Origin: Nematostella vectensis
Taxonomy: Eukaryota > Cnidaria > Anthozoa > Actiniaria > Edwardsiidae
Direction: 5' to 3'
Length of the DNA stretch: 64,000 bases
Assembly: GCF_932526225.1 (NCBI RefSeq)
Contig: NC_064046.1
Coordinates: 124,001-188,000, forward strand
A program made the position numbers and the translations under genes. A model generated the notes under the pieces. The model did no database searches, was not told the origin of the DNA, and saw only the letters and a list, made by a program, of their open reading frames with translations. Shown piece after piece: positions 60,135-64,000 of this stretch; position 1 is the stretch's first letter; each line of letters starts with the position of its first letter.

Positions 60135-61020
60135 AGACTCGGGGACTTGTGCGAGGGCTCTTTTAGTGCCCCAAATCGCAAATGAAATGTAGATTTCAGC
60201 AGCGAACTCAATCCATCTGAATTACTGAAATTGAATCCAACCGACAATACTTACAAAAAATAAAACGGTCCCTTTTTATTGCTAGGCATAAAGTGATGTT
60301 TTGAAAATGATATTTTCAAAAATGATAAGATAACCCAGCATAAACGGGGAGGATTATAACTGAAAAGTCTTGAAAACATTATTAAAATGGCTTTTGAATA
60401 TTAATGAGTTTTTTTAAGATTCTTGAAATCCCTTCCGTTATTGCTCTTATCTCTAGTTAAACAGTCAACCTTAATATATCTCTCGTATTTACCCTTGGTT
60501 GAATATCTCGACAATCTCCAAGCGCCCGGCGGTAACAACATATTACCTTTCAGTAATTAGTTTGCGACCTTGTTTTACCATCTCTTGCTTTTCTCATGCG
60601 CATTAAATAGTCATAAAAAAAGCGCATTTCTTAGCATTTGTTTTTCTAACAACCTTTTAAATACTCAGTCTTTTATCAGTTTTTTTCTTTCAGAACTATT
60701 TCTTCATTCGTGTCTATATGACCATGGAATAGCAGTTGTGTCTATATGAACATGGAATAGTGGTAATTCAGTCTTTTCTGACATCTTCAAGCTTTCAGTT
60801 TACAAAACAGAATGCTTTTTCATTTCCTATATTTTTATTTACGAAAGGGATTTCGATGAAAGGACCTTATGATTAACATTTTTAATAACAATCAATTTGT
60901 CTCGAAGCGTTAAAAGAGTTAAGTTTGCCTTTTCTATTAAGTGGATATCATTAGAATAAACATTTTTTCGCCGCTTATCCTATATCTAGGCTAGCTTATC
61001 TTCGGTCAGCACACTGTCCC
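60135..61020. other. Intergenic stretch
   Basis: AT-rich DNA between the fold-back element and the possible 5' exon of the 62.4 kb gene. A short direct repeat is seen at 60713-60758 (GTGTCTATATGA(C/A)CATGGAAT). Confidence 0.45.
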
Positions 61021-61029
61021 TGGACTGTT

Positions 61030-61083
61030 CTAGAACAACTACGAGGCAAGCGTTCTACTGTGAAGAGGCGAAGAATCGTACAA
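61030..61083 (+). other. Possible 5' untranslated exon of the 62.4 kb peptide gene
   Basis: Sequence ending AATCGTACAA|GTAAGTAC gives a strong donor. The acceptor TTTGTGTAG at 62371 lies 7 bases before the ATG of the peptide gene. The link is inference. Confidence 0.4.
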
Positions 61084-61246
61084 GTAAGTACATGACATCA
61101 TGCTGATTCGTGACGGGTCTGTGGCTTATTGTCAGTTTGCCCTTTGTAAATTTATAGAGTTTTAGTATTAAATAGAGAGCAATGTCTAAAACGTCTTACT
61201 TTATTGTGACCTACTTTTTTTGCCAGTATGTTTCTAATATTCTCCC

Positions 61247-61308
61247 TTCCTCTCTCTTTCTCTCTCTCTTTCTCTTTCTCCTTTCTCTCTCTTTTTTTTT
61301 CTTTCTTC

Positions 61309-61402
<94 letters not shown>

Positions 61403-61486
61403 ATCTTTATCTTTCTTCCTTTCTTTTTTCTTTTTTTCTTTCTTTCTTTCTTTTTTCTTTCTTTCTTTCTTTCTCTCTATCTTTAA
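61247..61486 (+). repeat. (CTTT)n microsatellite
   Basis: About 240 bp of CTTT with CTCT interruptions, ending at the TTAA that borders the next element. Confidence 0.95.
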
Positions 61487-62309
61487 GGAGGCTCGTTAGT
61501 AATTCTTGCATAAAAAAAACTTGCATGCTCAATGGAAACCCACTAATTTTTCATGTTGTGGACTTGGGGGACATTTGCACGTGCAGAGACATCTCGCAAG
61601 GGAATAACAGGGCGCTCTATTAGTATGCAGAAAACTTATGTTAAGATTGCGTTACCAGTTTGCTACATAACAATAGAGTAATGTCTCTATGCACGTGCAA
61701 ATGTCCTCCAGGTCAAATTGAAGGATAACGCATAGTTGCCCGAAGCAAAGTTAAAAAATGGAGTATGCGGACAAAAAAAATACATGGTCAGTTTACACTT
61801 GCCACTTTGATCCCCATCATGCCTAAGTATAAGTTATGTCTCCTCGCAAATGTAAAGAAAAAGCATTGGTTATTTTTGGAAATATATCGGTAAGTTCATA
61901 AAATACTTTAAAATACTTTAAATTAATACTTTAAATTGGTTACAGATAAATCAAATAAAACAGTAGCCCATCAACTACGGATGATTAAGTAATTCGCAGT
62001 GGCTACATGCCCGACATGCAGTCGGGAAAGGTCTTAGGCAACTTTTATTTGTTTACTGACTCTAAGACATAGAAGGAGCGATTCGTAGAACGCCTGTTTA
62101 TTATTCTTTAGCAGCAAACGTTACAATAAGAATCCATCTGCGTTAGGCAGCTTGGAGAGCTAGAGAATGTAAAGAAATCATTGATAAAGAACTGCAAAAA
62201 TTCAAATAAACAAATGCAAAGGACGTGAAAAAATCGAGTGATAAAAAAAATCGAGTGAAAAAAAAAGTGAAAAAAAATGCTATAAAGTATTACTAACGAG
62301 CCTCCTTAA
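61483..62309. mobile_element. TTAA-flanked MITE, 819 bp
   Basis: The element is 61487-62305. Both flanks are TTAA, and the terminal inverted repeats are GGAGGCTCGTTAGTAAT and ATTACTAACGAGCCTCC (one mismatch-free block of about 17 bp). A second internal inverted repeat pairs GGACATTTGCACGTGCAGAG (from 61569) with CTCTATGCACGTGCAAATGT (61684 on). TTAA duplication is the piggyBac pattern, but no transposase is present. Confidence 0.85.
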
Positions 62310-62378
62310 GCTGTACTCTACCCTGACATGCAGGTTTTCTAAAGTAAAATTACACGTGTGCATTTGTGTAGACAAACG

Positions 62379-62603
62379 ATGAAGTCGTACATCGCCGTTC
62401 TTCTGATTTTGGGCCTCGTCATTTGCGCACACGGCAGCAACCTCAGAAAGCGCCTGCGCTTACAAAGAGAAGCCGCTGTTCAGGGGGGAAAGGCTCATCT
62501 CCAGGAACACGAGGAAGATCCGTGTTTCTACAACACTTACAATAACATGTGCATGGACGAGGCTGGCGAGGGTAAAAACGCGGGGAGACCTAGGCAAGCA
62601 TGA
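62379..62603 (+). CDS. Small secreted peptide precursor with one Cys pair
   Basis: 74 residues. Signal peptide 1-19 (MKSY start, IAVLLILGLVICA core, cut near AHG-S). Then a basic segment, SNLRKRLRLQREAAVQ, with a KR site, a Glu/His-rich spacer, and DPCFYNTYNNMCMDE (C-x8-C), ending in GRPRQA. A GGT-AAA inside GAGGGTAAAA could act as a donor with a further exon, but the frame ends cleanly at TGA 62601-62603. The ATG is chosen because it starts the hydrophobic signal and lies just after an acceptor-like TTTGTGTAG. Prohormone or small Cys peptide; family not recognised. Confidence 0.65.
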   Translation: MKSYIAVLLILGLVICAHGSNLRKRLRLQREAAVQGGKAHLQEHEEDPCFYNTYNNMCMDEAGEGKNAGRPRQA

Positions 62604-63114
62604 CGGACAAACAGTCTTCAATATACCTAAGCACAAGTAGTCTTGGATAAGGTTGTCGAAGCTCCAAAGCTTATAAACAATATTGTAGATGTTTTTCAAT
62701 AGTTGTATGTAATAGTTGTTGGATAAATGAAATCTGATCGACATTAAAGTATAAATAAGTGATATCTGTTATTAGTTCTTCGTCAAAGCGAAAGTTATTT
62801 TAATATTTAAACAGGCAACACGGAAATGATAAAAGACCCTTAGGCATTAGGGCTAATGGGCGTCAGGGGCGGATCTGGAGGTTATATAGATAAAATGCAC
62901 ACTTATTGTGTTTTCATTCCCTAGAAGGAAAATTCGGTATAAATCTTGAAGGGAATGGGACAATGCATAAAACATATTGAGCGAGTTGAGACTGGCACAC
63001 CTTCTTTGCGCACTTCAGAATACCCAGTCCAAGTTTCTTGTCCGTTTCTCTGGCTAAATTTAGAGTATGGCCAATCGTCTTCGACTTGTCGCCAACATGA
63101 AATTTATTCGTTAC

Positions 63115-64000
63115 TATATAGCTAGGCTATAAAGCCTAGATACATACTCTAGGGAGAGGATATAGCTAACCTTGCTTATTAGGGTATGTATTTAAGGTAT
63201 ATAGCTAGGCTATATACCTAGGCTATATAGTGATAGGCTATATAGCTAACCTTGCTTATAAGGCTTTATAGCTAAGCTATATAGGGATAGGCTATATAGC
63301 TAACCTTGCTTATAAGGCTTTATAGCTAGGCTATATAGTGATAGGCTATATAGCTAACCTTGCTTATAAGGCTTTATACCTAGGCTATATAGTGATAGGC
63401 TATATAGCTAACCTTGCTTATAAGGCTTTATAGCTAGGCTATATAGGAATAGGCTATATAGCTAACCTTGCTTATAAGGCTTTATAGCTAGGCTATATAG
63501 GGATAGGCTATATAGCTAACCTTGCTTATAAGGCTTTATAGCTAGGCTATATAGGAATAGGCTATATAGCTAACCTTGCTTATAAGGCTTTATAGCTAGG
63601 CTATATAGTGATAGGCTATATAGCTAACCTTGCTTATAAGGCTTTATAGCTAGGCTATATAGGGATAGGCTATATAGCTAACCTTGCTTATAAGGCTTTA
63701 TAGCTAGGCTATATAGGGATAGGCTATATAGCTAACCTTGCTTATAAGGCTTTATTACCTAGGCTATATAGGGATAGGCTATATAGCTAACCTTGCTTAT
63801 AAGGCTTTATACCTAGGCTATATAGTGATAGGCTATATAGCTAACCTTGCTTATAAGGCTTTATAGCTAGGCTATATAGGAATAGGCTATATAGCTAACC
63901 TTGCTTATAAGGCTTTATAGCTAGGCTATATAGGGATAGGCTATATAGCTAACCTTGCTTATAAGGCTTTATAGCTAGGCTATATAGGAATAGGCTATAT
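63115..64000 (+). repeat. 54-bp AT-rich satellite, continues past the right edge
   Basis: At least 14 units of TAACCTTGCTTATAAGGCTT / TATAGCTAGGCTATATAGGG / ATAGGCTATATAGC, preceded by more divergent units from about 63115. Each unit holds the self-complementary stretches AGGCTATATAGC and GCTATATAG. GATA-type variants (GTGATA, GGGATA, GGAATA) alternate between units. Confidence 0.95.

Noticed and set aside
61182-61623. Phe/Leu/Ser-rich membrane-protein-like frames
   Set aside because: Translation of the CTTT microsatellite; not coding.
63115-64000. CRISPR array
   Set aside because: Units are contiguous and lack unique spacers, and the DNA is eukaryotic. The same applies to the arrays at 22869 and 51450.

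Overview
The window looks like nuclear DNA of an anthozoan cnidarian, most likely the sea anemone Nematostella vectensis. Genes are split by GT..AG introns, promoters carry TATA boxes, and 3' ends carry AATAAA signals. Small inverted-repeat transposons and minisatellites are abundant. A preprohormone with 17 copies of EIPPQG(F/L)RF(N/S)QWG-KK/KR is typical of sea-anemone amidated neuropeptides. The species name is inference; nothing was searched.

Region 1 (1-7.4 kb, +): the 3' half of a Tonsoku-like (TONSL) gene, rebuilt as eight phase-consistent exons that encode the linker, a ubiquitin-like segment and a C-terminal leucine-rich repeat domain. Four of its seven introns contain minisatellites that begin at, and copy, the upstream exon end plus the 5' splice site.

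Region 2 (7.4-30.6 kb): mostly intergenic DNA. It holds one two-exon secreted Cys-containing peptide precursor (12.6-15.6 kb), several hairpin or MITE-like elements, two copies of a dispersed repeat and a few tandem arrays.

Region 3 (30.6-47 kb, +): a run of neuropeptide-type genes. The QWamide-type precursor (30.6-31.5 kb) is followed by four very small precursors at 37.5, 39.0, 39.9-42.1 and 45.8-46.8 kb. Each has a signal peptide, one short Gly/Tyr/Trp-rich peptide and a dibasic site. Two of them clearly continue, through a phase-0 intron, into a second exon encoding a Cys-containing peptide. I do not recognise this small family, and it is the best candidate for something undescribed.

Region 4 (47.3-56.5 kb, -): one 18-exon gene whose phases join into a predicted 874-residue secreted protein: signal peptide, serine protease, Pro-rich linker, MAM, linker, MAM, linker, serine protease. 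Both protease domains keep His-Asp-Ser, but the first has Ser at the specificity-pocket position 189 and the second has Asp. Its introns again carry minisatellites at splice junctions (four at donors, two at acceptors).

Region 5 (56.5-64 kb): a 1.19 kb fold-back transposon with a perfect 10-bp target-site duplication, a CTTT microsatellite next to a TTAA-flanked MITE, a further small secreted peptide gene at 62.4 kb, and a 54-bp AT-rich satellite that runs off the right edge.

The two patterns most worth a second look are the cluster of small secreted peptide precursors, and the repeated growth of minisatellites exactly at exon/intron junctions in two unrelated genes.
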